Shown: positions 35,730-48,874, counted from the stretch's first letter. The stretch is DNA of 64,000 bases from Bacillus sp. 1NLA3E (GCF_000242895.2 NC_021171.1:124001-188000), one strand, 5' to 3'. Notes: generated from the letters alone by a model not told the origin. Numbers and translations: made by a program.

Positions 35730-36449
35730 ATGAAGCGAAAATTAAAAATTGGTGGATTTTCCTTAGGGTTAATCATCTTATTTTTCATTTTACAATATGA
35801 TTTTATGGAAGATGACTCATGGAAATCATGGAATCTCCCTTTAAGTGGAAAAATCATTTTGCTTGATCCTGGTCATGGCGGTCCTGATGGGGGTGCCGGT
35901 GATAAAAAAACGCTTGAAAAAGATATAGCTCTGAAGGTTTCTTTGAAAGTGAGGGATTACCTCCAAGAACAAGGCGCGCTTGTTATCATGACGAGGGAAA
36001 CCGATCGTGATTTAGCAGACAAAGACACAAGGGGTTATAGCCGAAGGAAAGTGGAGGATCTTAAAAAGCGCTTGAATTTAATCAATACATCAGAGGCGAA
36101 TTTTTTTGTCAGTATTCATTTAAATTCGATACCATCTCCACGTTGGAGTGGGGCACAAACCTTTTACGCTCCCCAGTACCAGGAAAATGAAAGAGCGGCA
36201 AAGTTTATTCAAGATGAACTTCGTGAAAACTTAGAGAATACAAAGAGAAAAGCAAAACCGATCCATCAGGTCTATATATTAAAACATGCTAAAAAGCCTG
36301 GAGTATTAGTAGAAATCGGCTTTTTATCAAACCCTGCTGAAAAAGCTAATTTGAAAAAGGATAAATATCAGGATATGGTTGCTGATTCAATCTATAAAGG
36401 GATATTGAGGTATTATACGGTTGAAAAGGAACTGAAAGAAACAGACTAG
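35730..36449 (+). CDS. cwlD: N-acetylmuramoyl-L-alanine amidase CwlD (spore cortex)
   Basis: CwlD removes peptide side chains during muramic-delta-lactam formation in spore cortex, the mark read by germination enzymes. It is 239 residues. ATG 35730 (MKRKLKIGGFSLGLIILFF) is used since Bacillus CwlD starts this way and GGGAGGGAG precedes it. An N-terminal membrane anchor is followed by the amidase_3 fold: LDPGHGGPDGG with the zinc His, then SIHLNSIPS and VEIGFLSNP with the catalytic Glu. Its stop is inside a terminator stem. Confidence 0.96.
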   Translation: MKRKLKIGGFSLGLIILFFILQYDFMEDDSWKSWNLPLSGKIILLDPGHGGPDGGAGDKKTLEKDIALKVSLKVRDYLQEQGALVIMTRETDRDLADKDTRGYSRRKVEDLKKRLNLINTSEANFFVSIHLNSIPSPRWSGAQTFYAPQYQENERAAKFIQDELRENLENTKRKAKPIHQVYILKHAKKPGVLVEIGFLSNPAEKANLKKDKYQDMVADSIYKGILRYYTVEKELKETD

Positions 36450-36475
36450 AAGGTGTATGGGGCCTTCTTTTTTCT
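36448..36475 (+). terminator. Terminator after cwlD
   Basis: AGAAGG and CCTTCT form a short stem around TGTATGGGG, followed by TTTTTT. The cwlD stop codon overlaps the left arm. Confidence 0.65.
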
Positions 36476-36598
36476 ATTCAAGGGGAAAAAATAATTTTTA
36501 CCCTTATCGTGTTGTTATGTGTGATTCAATTAACTGTTAAATTTATCATTTATGGTATACTATGTTTGCAAACGAATACATAAGGTGGGTGTTTAGGA

Positions 36599-37657
36599 AT
36601 GATATCAGAGGCCAAAGTATTGGAACTATTAAACGGATTAAAGGAGCCATTTTTAAATAAAACGCTCGAGGAAGTCAATGCCATTCAAGAAGTAAAAATA
36701 AACGAAGAAAAAGCACATGTAAGTGTAAAGGTAGCAATTGCTAAAACCGGAACATCTGAACAGCTTCAGCTTCAATCACAAATTGTGTCGCTTTTAAAAG
36801 AAGAAGGAGCAAGCACAGTAGGGTTGCGGTTTACTGAACTGCCTGAAGAAGTGTTAGCGCAGCACCGTACAGAATCGAAAAAGGAAGAAGAGGGTCTACT
36901 TTCCCCAACAAGTAAAACAACCTTTATTGCCATCGCTAGCGGAAAAGGTGGAGTCGGTAAATCTACAGTATCTGTTAATTTAGCGGTTTCATTAGCGCGA
37001 TTAGGAAAAAAGGTAGGCTTAGTAGACGCTGATATTTATGGCTTTAGCGTACCAGATATGATGGGGATTACATCTCGACCTGTAGTTAAGGATGAAAAAA
37101 TCCTTCCGGTTGACCGTCTTGGAGTGAAAGTTATTTCAATGGGGTTCTTCGTAGAAGACAATTCACCAATCATTTGGCGTGGACCAATGCTTGGAAAAAT
37201 GTTAAATAGCTTTTTCAACGAAGTCCAATGGGGAGAATTAGATTATTTACTCCTTGATCTTCCACCCGGAACAGGTGATGTTGCTTTAGATGTTCATTCA
37301 ATGTTACCTGCATGCAAGGAAGTCATTGTAACAACACCGCACCCAACTGCAGCATTTGTCGCTGCGCGTGCAGGTGCAATGGCGATCAAGACCGATCATG
37401 AAGTCATCGGGGTTATCGAAAACATGTCCTATTTTGAAAATAAAGCAACAGGAGAAAAGGAATTTATTTTCGGACATGGTGGTGGGGAGAAGTTAGCAGA
37501 AGAACTTCAAACTAAGCTATTAGGAAAGCTACCGCTTGGACAACCTGACTGGGATGAAGAGGATTTTGCCCCTTCCATTTATCATGAGGACCATAAGCTT
37601 GGCAAAATTTATCAGGATATCGCTCGAAATTTAATTGATACACTTGAAAATAAATAG
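36599..37657 (+). CDS. salA: Mrp/NBP35-family ATPase SalA
   Basis: A 352-residue P-loop ATPase of the Mrp family; in B. subtilis SalA represses scoC and so affects exoprotease expression, while relatives carry Fe-S clusters. Residues 1-~90 are a DUF59/MIP18-like domain (MISEAKVLELLNGLKEPFL). The deviant Walker A GKGGVGKST is at about residue 115-123, with VDADIYGFSVP and LLLDLPPGTGDV after it. The Cys pair of Fe-S Mrp proteins is not evident. ATG follows AAGGTGGGTGTTTAGGA. A TATACT -10 lies around 36556. Confidence 0.92.
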   Translation: MISEAKVLELLNGLKEPFLNKTLEEVNAIQEVKINEEKAHVSVKVAIAKTGTSEQLQLQSQIVSLLKEEGASTVGLRFTELPEEVLAQHRTESKKEEEGLLSPTSKTTFIAIASGKGGVGKSTVSVNLAVSLARLGKKVGLVDADIYGFSVPDMMGITSRPVVKDEKILPVDRLGVKVISMGFFVEDNSPIIWRGPMLGKMLNSFFNEVQWGELDYLLLDLPPGTGDVALDVHSMLPACKEVIVTTPHPTAAFVAARAGAMAIKTDHEVIGVIENMSYFENKATGEKEFIFGHGGGEKLAEELQTKLLGKLPLGQPDWDEEDFAPSIYHEDHKLGKIYQDIARNLIDTLENK

Positions 37658-37664
37658 TTAAAAG

Positions 37665-37699
37665 AAAAGCCTCCCCATAAATTTTTGGGAGGCTTTTCC
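37665..37699. terminator. Bidirectional terminator between salA and gerD
   Basis: AAAAGCCTCCC (37665-37675) and GGGAGGCTTTT (37687-37697) form an 11-bp stem with A and T tracts on either side, serving the convergent salA and gerD genes. Confidence 0.9.
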
Positions 37700-37723
37700 T
37701 ATTAAAATATAGAGTGTCAAGCT

Positions 37724-38314
37724 TCAAGCGCCACCTGCTGAATCCCCAGACGAACCTTGTTTCCCGCTTTTTACTTCATCAGCCGCTTTAATGAGGAGGT
37801 CCTGGATTTTTGCTTTAAATAATGGGCTTTCAAAGGTATCGCTTACGATTTTTTGCATTTGATCGCGATAATCTTTTGTTTTTAGTATGTCTGTTACTTC
37901 TTTTTGGAGTTCCGGTTCCTTTAAAACTTCAATCATCATGCCACGATATTCAGGATCATTCATTAAGTCCTTAAGTAAAGCTTGATTTTCTGTTTTCATA
38001 CTCTTTGCCATTCCTTCAGAAAACTTTGGATCAGAAAATGCCTTTTTCCAAAATTCCACGCCTTTATCCGATGTGAGAGTTTGTTCAATTGTATCCTTCA
38101 CCACGGTTTGATCCATTACAAGCTGTTGTTTCAGTTTATCATCGGTCATCACTTCTTGAATGGCCTTTTTTCCATCATCTGTTTTTAATATATCAACAAC
38201 CATTTTTTTTGTTTCTTCATAATTAACTTGTCCACTTTGTGTAGCCGTATCTGAGCAGCCAGCAATAAACGATAACAAACAAATTAGGAGGAGCGGTTTT
38301 GACACTTTTAACAT
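37724..38314 (-). CDS. gerD: Spore germination lipoprotein GerD
   Basis: GerD organises germinant receptors into the germinosome cluster in the spore inner membrane. It is 196 residues. The signal peptide ends in a lipobox, SFIAGC, with Cys20 as the lipidated residue. The remainder is helical and charged (VNYEETKKMVVDILKTDDG ...) with a Gly/Ser-rich C-terminus. ATG 38314 follows AAAGGAGCTTTGTT on the minus strand. It is convergent with salA. Confidence 0.95.
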   Translation of the reverse strand: MLKVSKPLLLICLLSFIAGCSDTATQSGQVNYEETKKMVVDILKTDDGKKAIQEVMTDDKLKQQLVMDQTVVKDTIEQTLTSDKGVEFWKKAFSDPKFSEGMAKSMKTENQALLKDLMNDPEYRGMMIEVLKEPELQKEVTDILKTKDYRDQMQKIVSDTFESPLFKAKIQDLLIKAADEVKSGKQGSSGDSAGGA

Positions 38315-38519
38315 AACAAAGCTCCTTTCAAAGCAATTCTTACTTATAGAATGAGAAAGAAGGACAATTATTATGCATTTAATGTGAATACCTAGATTTT
38401 TAAAAACGGGGTTGGTACAATCAAGGAGTGAATATTTGAAAAATTTATAGTGTTGTCATTTAATCAGAGAAAAAATTGATTTGGCTTAACATTAATTAAA
38501 TGATTTTGGAGGAAAACTT

Positions 38520-39149
38520 GTGAATAGCCGTAATATGGTAAAATTATTTTTTTCAACCTTATTAATAGGGGCCGTAACAACTGGAATTGTTGGATTTATA
38601 GTTCGGTGGGGAGAATTCGCCCATTTTTTTACTGACTACGAAGTAGGCGAGATTATCTCCATTATGTTTTGGTTAATGGGAATTGGATTAATCTTTAGTG
38701 TCTTAAGTCAAATGGGCTTTTTTGCCTATCTAACCGTACACCGCTTTGCTTTAGGGATTTTTAGGTCTGCAACTTTGTGGAATAGAGTTCAGATTGTGTT
38801 AATTGCTCTTGTTTTATTTGATTTAGTCTATTTCCGGTACTCGTTTTTTGCGAAAAAAGGGGAAAGTTTTATCCCGTATGTTGTGGTGGCACTATTCATT
38901 TTTGTTTTTGGTTTGATTATTGCTTGGCAAAAGGCTAAGCAAACGAGCAAAGATGCATTTGTTTCTGCTTTGTTTTTCATGGTTGTGATTACAGTGTTGG
39001 AGTGGATGCCGACATTGCGTGTTAATGAGAAAAGCTGGTTGTATCTTATGTTAATCCCGTTACTTGTGTGTAATGCATACCAATTACTCATTCTTCATAA
39101 GTTAAATGAAAAATCGCAACTGCAAAGAAAGCATGCAGTAAAAGCCTAA
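38520..39149 (+). CDS. kbaA: KinB-signalling pathway activation membrane protein KbaA
   Basis: KbaA is an integral membrane protein required for KinB-dependent activation of the sporulation phosphorelay. It is 209 residues with about six hydrophobic segments (LFFSTLLIGAVTTGIVGFIV at the N-terminus). It starts at GTG 38520 after TTTTGGAGGAAAACTT. It lies between gerD and pdaB as in B. subtilis. Confidence 0.93.
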   Translation: MNSRNMVKLFFSTLLIGAVTTGIVGFIVRWGEFAHFFTDYEVGEIISIMFWLMGIGLIFSVLSQMGFFAYLTVHRFALGIFRSATLWNRVQIVLIALVLFDLVYFRYSFFAKKGESFIPYVVVALFIFVFGLIIAWQKAKQTSKDAFVSALFFMVVITVLEWMPTLRVNEKSWLYLMLIPLLVCNAYQLLILHKLNEKSQLQRKHAVKA

Positions 39150-39231
39150 TCCCATAAATAGTCATGATCAGGAGCATGAACATGAACATGAACCTCTGAT
39201 AATGACTATAATAGGGCTTAGGCCTTTTTTT
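39141..39231. terminator. Long bidirectional terminator between kbaA and pdaB
   Basis: AAAGCCTAA-CCC-ATAGTCAT-GATCAG pairs in sections with CTGAT-AATGACTAT-AGGG-CTTAGGCCTTT. The loop carries three tandem copies of CATGAA. T and A tracts flank it, which suits the two convergent genes. Confidence 0.8.
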
Positions 39232-39982
39232 AGTTTATTTCTGAAGATTGTGCATTTCCATTTGCAATCATTTCCGAAACTGATACAAATTTCAGTCCCT
39301 TACTCCGTAATTCTTGAATTACCGATGGGAGTGCCTTTGCTGTTTGTTTGGCAGAATCGGAGGCGTGAAAAAGGATAATGTCACCCTTTTTTGCTTTGGA
39401 CACATTTTTTTGTATCTCATCTACCCCGGGATTTGTCCAATCCTTTGAATCAATACTCCAATGAACAATTGTAAATCCATATTGGTCAGCAATTTTAAGT
39501 GTCCTTTGATCAAAATGACCGGTTGGTGCCCGCGCCACTCCAATACCTTTAATATTTAATTTTTTAAATGCCTCTTGAGCTAATAATAAATCTTTTCTAA
39601 CCTTTGCGTCGTCGAGCTCAGTGTAATCTTGATAAGAATAGCCTAAAATGCCGATTTCAAATCCATTCTTTACAATTTGTTCAACAAGATCAGGGTGTCT
39701 CTCAGCCCAAGAACCGGAGAGAAAGAATGTTGCTGATTTTACATTTTCCTTTGCTAAAATGTCGATAATTGGCTCAGCCTTTTCATCACCCCAACCGATG
39801 TTAAAAGTTAGAGCCACGTCTTTTTCACCCATGTAAATCGCCTTTGGGCCATCCTTAGCTGTAAAAACCGCAAGATGAAAGACGTTTTCCATATACATGA
39901 AAAAGGCGGTAAAGAAAGCAGCAACCATGATCAAAAAGACATGTTTCACTGTCTTTCCATTTAATACAAAAAAGAAGTTCAT
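39230..39982 (-). CDS. pdaB: Polysaccharide deacetylase-like sporulation protein PdaB
   Basis: PdaB belongs to the NodB-fold family and is needed for spore cortex stability in B. subtilis. It is 250 residues from ATG 39982, chosen because GAGGTGATGAGA precedes it; the two upstream Met codons overlap or precede the RBS. One membrane segment lies at residues ~12-31, then a NodB domain. The catalytic TFDD motif reads TFNIGWGDE here (Asn61 in place of Asp) and the metal-binding HxxxH is replaced by ILGYSYQDY, so classical zinc deacetylase chemistry is doubtful. RAPTGHFDQRT and DIILFHASD keep the fold. Confidence 0.93.
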   Translation of the reverse strand: MNFFFVLNGKTVKHVFLIMVAAFFTAFFMYMENVFHLAVFTAKDGPKAIYMGEKDVALTFNIGWGDEKAEPIIDILAKENVKSATFFLSGSWAERHPDLVEQIVKNGFEIGILGYSYQDYTELDDAKVRKDLLLAQEAFKKLNIKGIGVARAPTGHFDQRTLKIADQYGFTIVHWSIDSKDWTNPGVDEIQKNVSKAKKGDIILFHASDSAKQTAKALPSVIQELRSKGLKFVSVSEMIANGNAQSSEIN

Positions 39983-40114
39983 TCTCATCACCTCGTCCCA
40001 TTCACTCAATCCTATCCTATGCGGTGTATCCGTTGTTATGATAATAATTCAGTAATAAAAAAACCAATTGTGGAAAACACTACAAAAAAATTTATATTTT
40101 TAAGGAGTGTTTTC

Positions 40115-40345
40115 ATGATAGGAATGATGATTAGCGGAAAAGAGGAAAGTGAAATCAGGTATTTGATAAAAAGGGAAATGGATGAAATATTATTTGATTT
40201 AAAGGATGAAAGAATTGAACATGTTGTTAAAAGGGCGATGGAAGAAAGATATAAAATCCTATTTTCACTCTTTAAGCGGGTGGCACCACCTGTGGAATGT
40301 TTTCGATATATGCCGTCTAAACAGAAACAAGCCAAAAGGGGTTAA
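40115..40345 (+). CDS. Small charged protein of unknown function upstream of rrn
   Basis: A 76-residue ORF that I do not recognise. The start is ATG 40115 after TAAGGAGTGTTTTC; the longer in-frame version from 40019 has no RBS. It is rich in Glu, Lys and Arg with a helical pattern (KEESEIRYLIKREMDEILF) and has one Cys. It lies between pdaB and the rRNA promoters, in the direction of rrn. The RBS and clean reading frame make it likely to be real; no function can be given. Confidence 0.6.
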   Translation: MIGMMISGKEESEIRYLIKREMDEILFDLKDERIEHVVKRAMEERYKILFSLFKRVAPPVECFRYMPSKQKQAKRG

Positions 40346-40374
40346 AAAGTATTAAATAAATAATGAAAAACCTG

Positions 40375-40403
40375 TTGACGAATAAATGAATTCTTGGTAT
40401 ATT
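40375..40403 (+). promoter_or_regulatory. rRNA operon promoter P1
   Basis: TTGACG (40375-40380), a 17-base spacer and TATATT (40398-40403), with an A/T-rich upstream stretch. It is the first of two tandem rrn promoters. Confidence 0.8.
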
Positions 40404-40448
40404 AATAAACGTCGCTGCTGAACAGTTAGTAGTAAAGAAAAATAATTG

Positions 40449-40478
40449 TTGACAGTGTTAATGGCGGTATGTTATATT
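40449..40478 (+). promoter_or_regulatory. rRNA operon promoter P2
   Basis: A consensus TTGACA (40449-40454) is followed 17-18 bases later by TTATAT/TATATT (40472-40478). Both promoters lead into the same GTCGCC/GTCGCT start-site region, typical of Bacillus rrn tandem promoters. Confidence 0.82.
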
Positions 40479-40511
40479 AATAAAGTCGCCTCTGAGAGAC
40501 GATAAACAAAT

Positions 40512-40526
40512 TGTTCTTTGAAAACT
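40512..40526 (+). promoter_or_regulatory. boxA antitermination element in rrn leader
   Basis: TGTTCTTTGAAAACT matches the Bacillus rrn boxA that recruits NusB-S10 during rRNA synthesis. A near-identical copy (TGTTCCTTGAAAACT) lies at 42272-42286 in the 16S-23S spacer. Confidence 0.75.
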
Positions 40527-40616
40527 AAACAAACAAACGTCAACAATATAATTTTTTATAGTGTGAATGACTTCGGTCATGACACTAGCCAACGTAACTT
40601 TTATGAGTCAATCAAC

Positions 40617-45302
<4,686 letters not shown>

Positions 45303-45421
45303 AAAAAAGGTGTTATTGGTTTTACAACTTCTTCTGCATTTTCTAGTTTTGAGGGAATGAAAATTTCTCTTGCAAAACTTCAAAAAGTCATTATAATAAA
45401 TAATGTCTTATGAAAAAAATA

Positions 45422-45540
<119 letters not shown>

Positions 45541-45559
45541 GTTCCATTATTATTATTAT

Positions 45560-45634
45560 TCCGCAGTAGCTCAGTGGTAGAGCATTCGGCTGTTAACCGA
45601 ATGGTCGTAGGTTCGAGTCCTACCTGCGGAGCCA
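45560..45634 (+). tRNA. tRNA-Asn (GTT)
   Basis: Cloverleaf with acceptor stem TCCGCAG/CTGCGGA, anticodon loop CTGTTAA (anticodon GTT), T arm GGTTCGAGTCC and an encoded CCA end. It is 20 bases after 5S rRNA, so it is part of the rrn transcript. Confidence 0.97.
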
Positions 45635-45674
45635 AACTTTTAAATAGACCAAAGGTTTATGGGCTTGGTATTAT

Positions 45675-45747
45675 GCTTCCATAGCTCAGCAGGTAGAGCA
45701 CTTCCATGGTAAGGAAGAGGTCACCGGTTCGAGTCCGGTTGGGAGCT
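45675..45747 (+). tRNA. tRNA-Thr (GGT)
   Basis: Acceptor GCTTCCA/TGGGAGC with G-U pairs, anticodon stem CTTCC/GGAAG with loop ATGGTAA (anticodon GGT), T arm GGTTCGAGTCC. No CCA is encoded (the sequence continues TCTT), so CCA must be added by the nucleotidyltransferase. Confidence 0.93.
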
Positions 45748-45766
45748 CTTATAGGAATTTTATAAT

Positions 45767-45841
45767 GGCCCCTTGGTCAAGTGGTTAAGACACCTCCCTT
45801 TCACGGAGGTAACACGGGTTCGAGTCCCGTAGGGGTCACCA
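45767..45841 (+). tRNA. tRNA-Glu (TTC)
   Basis: Acceptor GGCCCCT/AGGGGTC, anticodon stem CCTCC/GGAGG with loop CTTTCAC (anticodon TTC), T arm GGGTTCGAGTCCC, encoded CCA. Confidence 0.97.
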
Positions 45842-45847
45842 AAATGT

Positions 45848-45923
45848 GGAGGATTAGCTCAGCTGGGAGAGCATCTGCCTTACAAGCAGAGGGTCGGCGG
45901 TTCGAGCCCGTCATCCTCCACCA
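45848..45923 (+). tRNA. tRNA-Val (TAC)
   Basis: Acceptor GGAGGAT/ATCCTCC, anticodon stem CTGC/GCAG with loop CTTACAA (anticodon TAC), T arm with GTTCGAGC, encoded CCA. Confidence 0.97.
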
Positions 45924-45941
45924 TATATTTTTCAAAAGTTT

Positions 45942-46017
<76 letters not shown>

Positions 46018-46023
46018 TTTTTT

Positions 46024-46108
46024 GGAGGGGTAGCGAAGTGGCTAAACGCGGCGGACTGTAAATCCGCTCCCTTGGGGTTCGGCGGTTCGAACCCGTCCCC
46101 CTCCACCA
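46024..46108 (+). tRNA. tRNA-Tyr (GTA)
   Basis: An 85-base class II tRNA with a long variable arm (CTCCCTTGGGGTTCGG region), acceptor GGAGGGG/CCCCTCC, anticodon loop CTGTAAA (anticodon GTA), encoded CCA. Confidence 0.97.
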
Positions 46109-46176
46109 TTTTAATATCAAGAAAATGGACAAGTAAATTGGTGTCCTTTTTATTTTGAAATTATTAATTAATTTAT

Positions 46177-46251
46177 TGGGCTATAGCCAAGCGGTAAGGC
46201 AACGGACTTTGACTCCGTCACTCGTAGGTTCGATCCCTGCTAGCCCAGCCA
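46177..46251 (+). tRNA. tRNA-Gln (TTG)
   Basis: Acceptor TGGGCTA/TAGCCCA, anticodon stem ACGGA/TCCGT with loop CTTTGAC (anticodon TTG), T arm GGTTCGATCC, encoded CCA. A 68-base A/T-rich gap separates it from tRNA-Tyr. Confidence 0.97.
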
Positions 46252-46255
46252 TTAC

Positions 46256-46328
46256 GAGCCATTAGCTCAGTTGGTAGAGCATCTGACTTTTAATCAGAGG
46301 GTCGAAGGTTCAAGTCCTTCATGGCTCA
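46256..46328 (+). tRNA. tRNA-Lys (TTT)
   Basis: Acceptor GAGCCAT/ATGGCTC, anticodon loop CTTTTAA (anticodon TTT), T arm GGTTCAAGTCC. It starts five bases after the tRNA-Gln CCA and has no encoded CCA (sequence continues TTAT). Confidence 0.96.
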
Positions 46329-46337
46329 TTATGTATT

Positions 46338-46373
46338 AAAGACCTTAATCCTTTTGGATTAAGGTCTTTTTCT
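46338..46373 (+). terminator. Terminator of the rrn-tRNA operon
   Basis: AAAGACCTTAATCC and GGATTAAGGTCTTT form a perfect 14-bp stem with a four-base loop and a T run. It ends the transcript that began at the rrn promoters. Confidence 0.92.
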
Positions 46374-46489
46374 GTATATATATACAGAACTTTGTTGAGT
46401 TGAGTCATTTAATTCCAAGAGGTTACAATAGAAGGGTGATTAAATTCAGAACAGTTAAAATATATAAAAGGCACGAGGAGGAAAAGTCG

Positions 46490-47386
46490 ATGAGAAAGAT
46501 TTCGATTATTGGTATGCCGATGGACTTGGGGCAATTACGACGAGGAGTTGACATGGGTCCAAGTGCGATGAGATATGCAGGGATGATTGAAAGACTAAAA
46601 ACTTTACAATATGAGATAGATGATTTAGGAGATATTCCAATTGGAAGACCAGAAGTTGTCGTCAGGAAGGACACCAATTTACGAAATCTAGAACTTGTTG
46701 CCGAAAAAAGCGAGCTCCTTGCAAAAAGGGTAGATGAGGTGGTCAGCGCTGGATCATTTCCACTTGTCCTTGGTGGAGACCATAGTATTGCGATTGGGAC
46801 CCTTTCAGGGGTGGCAAAACATTATCAAAATTTGGGTGTCATTTGGTATGATGCCCACGGTGACTTAAATACAGCAGAAACCTCTCCATCAGGAAATATT
46901 CATGGTATGCCATTGGCTATTAGTATTGGAATTGGCCATCCTACTCTCACTGAAATTGCAGGGTATTGTCCGAAAATCAAGCCCGAAAATATTGTTATTA
47001 TTGGGGCAAGGGCATTAGATGACGGAGAAAAAGTATTAATTAAAGAAAAAGGTATAAAGGTTTACACCATGCATGAAGTTGATCGTTTAGGAATGACAAA
47101 AGTCATGGAAGAAACGATTGACTATTTAAAGGATAAAACTGACGGGGTTCATTTATCATTGGATCTCGATGGATTAGACCCAAACGATGCACCTGGGGTG
47201 GGAACACCTGTTATAGGCGGGATCAGTTATCGTGAGAGTAATTTGGCGATGGAGATGCTTTCTGAAGCAAATATTATTACTTCTGCAGAATTTGTGGAAG
47301 TAAACCCGATTTTAGATGAAAAAAATAAAACAGCTACCGTAGCTGTTTCTTTAATGGGTTCCTTGTTTGGTGAAAAACTCTTATAG
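46490..47386 (+). CDS. rocF: Arginase
   Basis: Arginase hydrolyses L-arginine to ornithine and urea, first step of arginine catabolism. It is 298 residues from ATG 46490, after GCACGAGGAGGAAAAGTCG; a longer reading from 46400 crosses the RBS. The binuclear Mn2+ ligands are visible in GGDHSIAIG, DAHGDLN and DLDGLDP. Here it stands alone near sigW, without rocD/rocE; in B. subtilis rocF is in the rocDEF operon elsewhere. An upstream RocR/AhrC site was not identified. Confidence 0.96.
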   Translation: MRKISIIGMPMDLGQLRRGVDMGPSAMRYAGMIERLKTLQYEIDDLGDIPIGRPEVVVRKDTNLRNLELVAEKSELLAKRVDEVVSAGSFPLVLGGDHSIAIGTLSGVAKHYQNLGVIWYDAHGDLNTAETSPSGNIHGMPLAISIGIGHPTLTEIAGYCPKIKPENIVIIGARALDDGEKVLIKEKGIKVYTMHEVDRLGMTKVMEETIDYLKDKTDGVHLSLDLDGLDPNDAPGVGTPVIGGISYRESNLAMEMLSEANIITSAEFVEVNPILDEKNKTATVAVSLMGSLFGEKLL

Positions 47387-47442
47387 TAATGAAGGGTTTG
47401 AACAATAATATCTTTTAAGAGTCATGATTAATAACCAAAATT

Positions 47443-47475
47443 AAGAGTTGCCGAGTTTTGCGGTAGCTCTTTTCT
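47443..47475 (+). terminator. Terminator after rocF
   Basis: AAGAGTTGCCG and CGGTAGCTCTT form an 11-bp stem with two G-U pairs and a loop AGTTTTG, followed by TTCT. It lies 57 bases after rocF. Confidence 0.7.
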
Positions 47476-47603
47476 GTGTATATGTTGGTTTTGAGAGAGA
47501 ATTTGGAAAGAGAGGATAAATAATTATTACTTCACGGCAAGATTGTTCTAAACTTATTAAGAGAGATTTGCTAAGATAAAGGGAGAAAAAATTTTAAAGA
47601 AAA

Positions 47604-47640
47604 TGAAACCTTTTCTGCTATCGATTCGTAATATCGTATA
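47604..47640 (+). promoter_or_regulatory. Autoregulatory sigma-W promoter
   Basis: TGAAAC (47604-47609), a 17-base spacer and CGTAAT (47627-47632), with a second CGTATA at 47635-47640. This matches the ECF sigma-W consensus (TGAAAC-N16/17-CGTA) just upstream of sigW, as expected for autoregulation. Confidence 0.8.
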
Positions 47641-47664
47641 GCCGCATAGAGCGGAGGTAAATGA

Positions 47665-48228
47665 ATGGAAGAAATCGTAAAGAAAAGGATAAAGCAGGTA
47701 CTAAAAGGCGACCAAAACGCTTTCGGGGAGATTGTTGAGATATATAAAGATAAAGTATTTCATCTTTGTTTTCGAATGTTAGGAAATCGTCATGAAGCTG
47801 AAGACATTGCTCAAGAGGCTTTTATCCGGGCTTATGTAAATATTAGTAGCTTTAATATCAAATTGAAATTTTCGACATGGTTGTATCGTATAGCAACAAA
47901 TCTGTGTATTGACCGTCTGAGGAAGAAAAAGCCTGATTACTATTTAGATGCGGAGGTGTCAGGAACAGAGGGTTTAACCATGTATTCACAGATACCTGCA
48001 GATACGGCTTTACCGGAAGAAGAACTTGAAACCCTAGAGGTTCAAGACCAGATTCAGAAGGAAATATCCAAATTGCCGGATAAGTACCGAGCAGTAATTA
48101 TCCTAAAATATATTGAAGAGCTTTCGTTAAACGAGATTAGTGAAATTTTGGAGTTACCGCTTGGGACGGTTAAAACAAGAATTCATCGTGGACGCGAAGC
48201 GCTACGACATCAATTACGGTATGTTTAA
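47665..48228 (+). CDS. sigW: ECF RNA polymerase sigma factor SigW
   Basis: SigW, 187 residues, controls the response to cell-envelope stress and antimicrobial peptides. Region 2 (RMLGNRHEAEDIAQEAFIRAY, with the -10 recognition helix) and region 4 (LSLNEISEILELPLGTVKTR helix-turn-helix) are complete. ATG follows AGCGGAGGTAAATGA. Its gene is followed by the anti-sigma gene rsiW, with sigW-type promoter upstream. Confidence 0.96.
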   Translation: MEEIVKKRIKQVLKGDQNAFGEIVEIYKDKVFHLCFRMLGNRHEAEDIAQEAFIRAYVNISSFNIKLKFSTWLYRIATNLCIDRLRKKKPDYYLDAEVSGTEGLTMYSQIPADTALPEEELETLEVQDQIQKEISKLPDKYRAVIILKYIEELSLNEISEILELPLGTVKTRIHRGREALRHQLRYV

Positions 48229-48244
48229 TGAGAGGGTGAAAACC

Positions 48245-48874
48245 TTGAAATGTCCAGAAGAAGTAATCCAACTTATACATGGCCTTTTAGATGATGATAT
48301 CTCACCCGAAAGTGAAAAGGTTTTACAAGAACATTTAGATACTTGTAAGGATTGTAAGGCATTTTTCGAGCAAATTAAAAAGACAACTGCTATATTCCAC
48401 TGTCTAGGTACATCCACAATACAAGCACCTAAAGACTTTACGGCAAAGGTAATGGCAAACCTTCCTAATGAAATGAAGAAAAATAGTTTCCAGCGTTGGT
48501 TGGCCTTTCATCCAATATTAACAGCTGCCTCATTATTTATCATATTGATGACAGGTAGCCTTATTTCGAGTTGGGAGAAGGATCAAAAATTTTCTGTTTC
48601 AAAGCAGTCAAATTTAGTCGTTGATAATAATATGGTAACTGTGCCAAAAGGCGAGATTGTTAAAGGTGACATTATCGTAAAAAATGGGAAATTAAGAATA
48701 GAAGGGGAAGTACAGGGTGATGTAACGGTGATAAACGGTGACCAGTACGTTGCTTCTGCTGGGAAGGTTACGGGTGACATTGAAGAGGTCAATAAAGTAT
48801 TTGATTGGTTATGGTATCATATTAAAAAAACCTCAAATGATATGTTATCAGTTTTTAATAGTGGAGAAAAATAG
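48245..48874 (+). CDS. rsiW: Anti-sigma-W factor RsiW
   Basis: RsiW, 209 residues, is a single-pass membrane anti-sigma factor degraded in steps by PrsW/RasP/Clp proteases. It is assigned a TTG start at 48245 (MKCPEEVIQLIHGLLDDD), following GAGAGGGTGAAAACC, since orthologues begin this way; an ATG at 48221 overlapping the sigW stop is an alternative. The zinc anti-sigma motif HLDTCKDC is at ~31-38, a membrane helix (LTAASLFIILMTGSLI) follows, then the extracytoplasmic part with VTVINGDQYVASAGKVTGDI. Confidence 0.94.
   Translation: MKCPEEVIQLIHGLLDDDISPESEKVLQEHLDTCKDCKAFFEQIKKTTAIFHCLGTSTIQAPKDFTAKVMANLPNEMKKNSFQRWLAFHPILTAASLFIILMTGSLISSWEKDQKFSVSKQSNLVVDNNMVTVPKGEIVKGDIIVKNGKLRIEGEVQGDVTVINGDQYVASAGKVTGDIEEVNKVFDWLWYHIKKTSNDMLSVFNSGEK

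Noticed and set aside
46400-46489. N-terminal extension of arginase
   Set aside because: It crosses the GAGGAGG binding site before ATG 46490 and arginases begin MRKISIIGMP-like.
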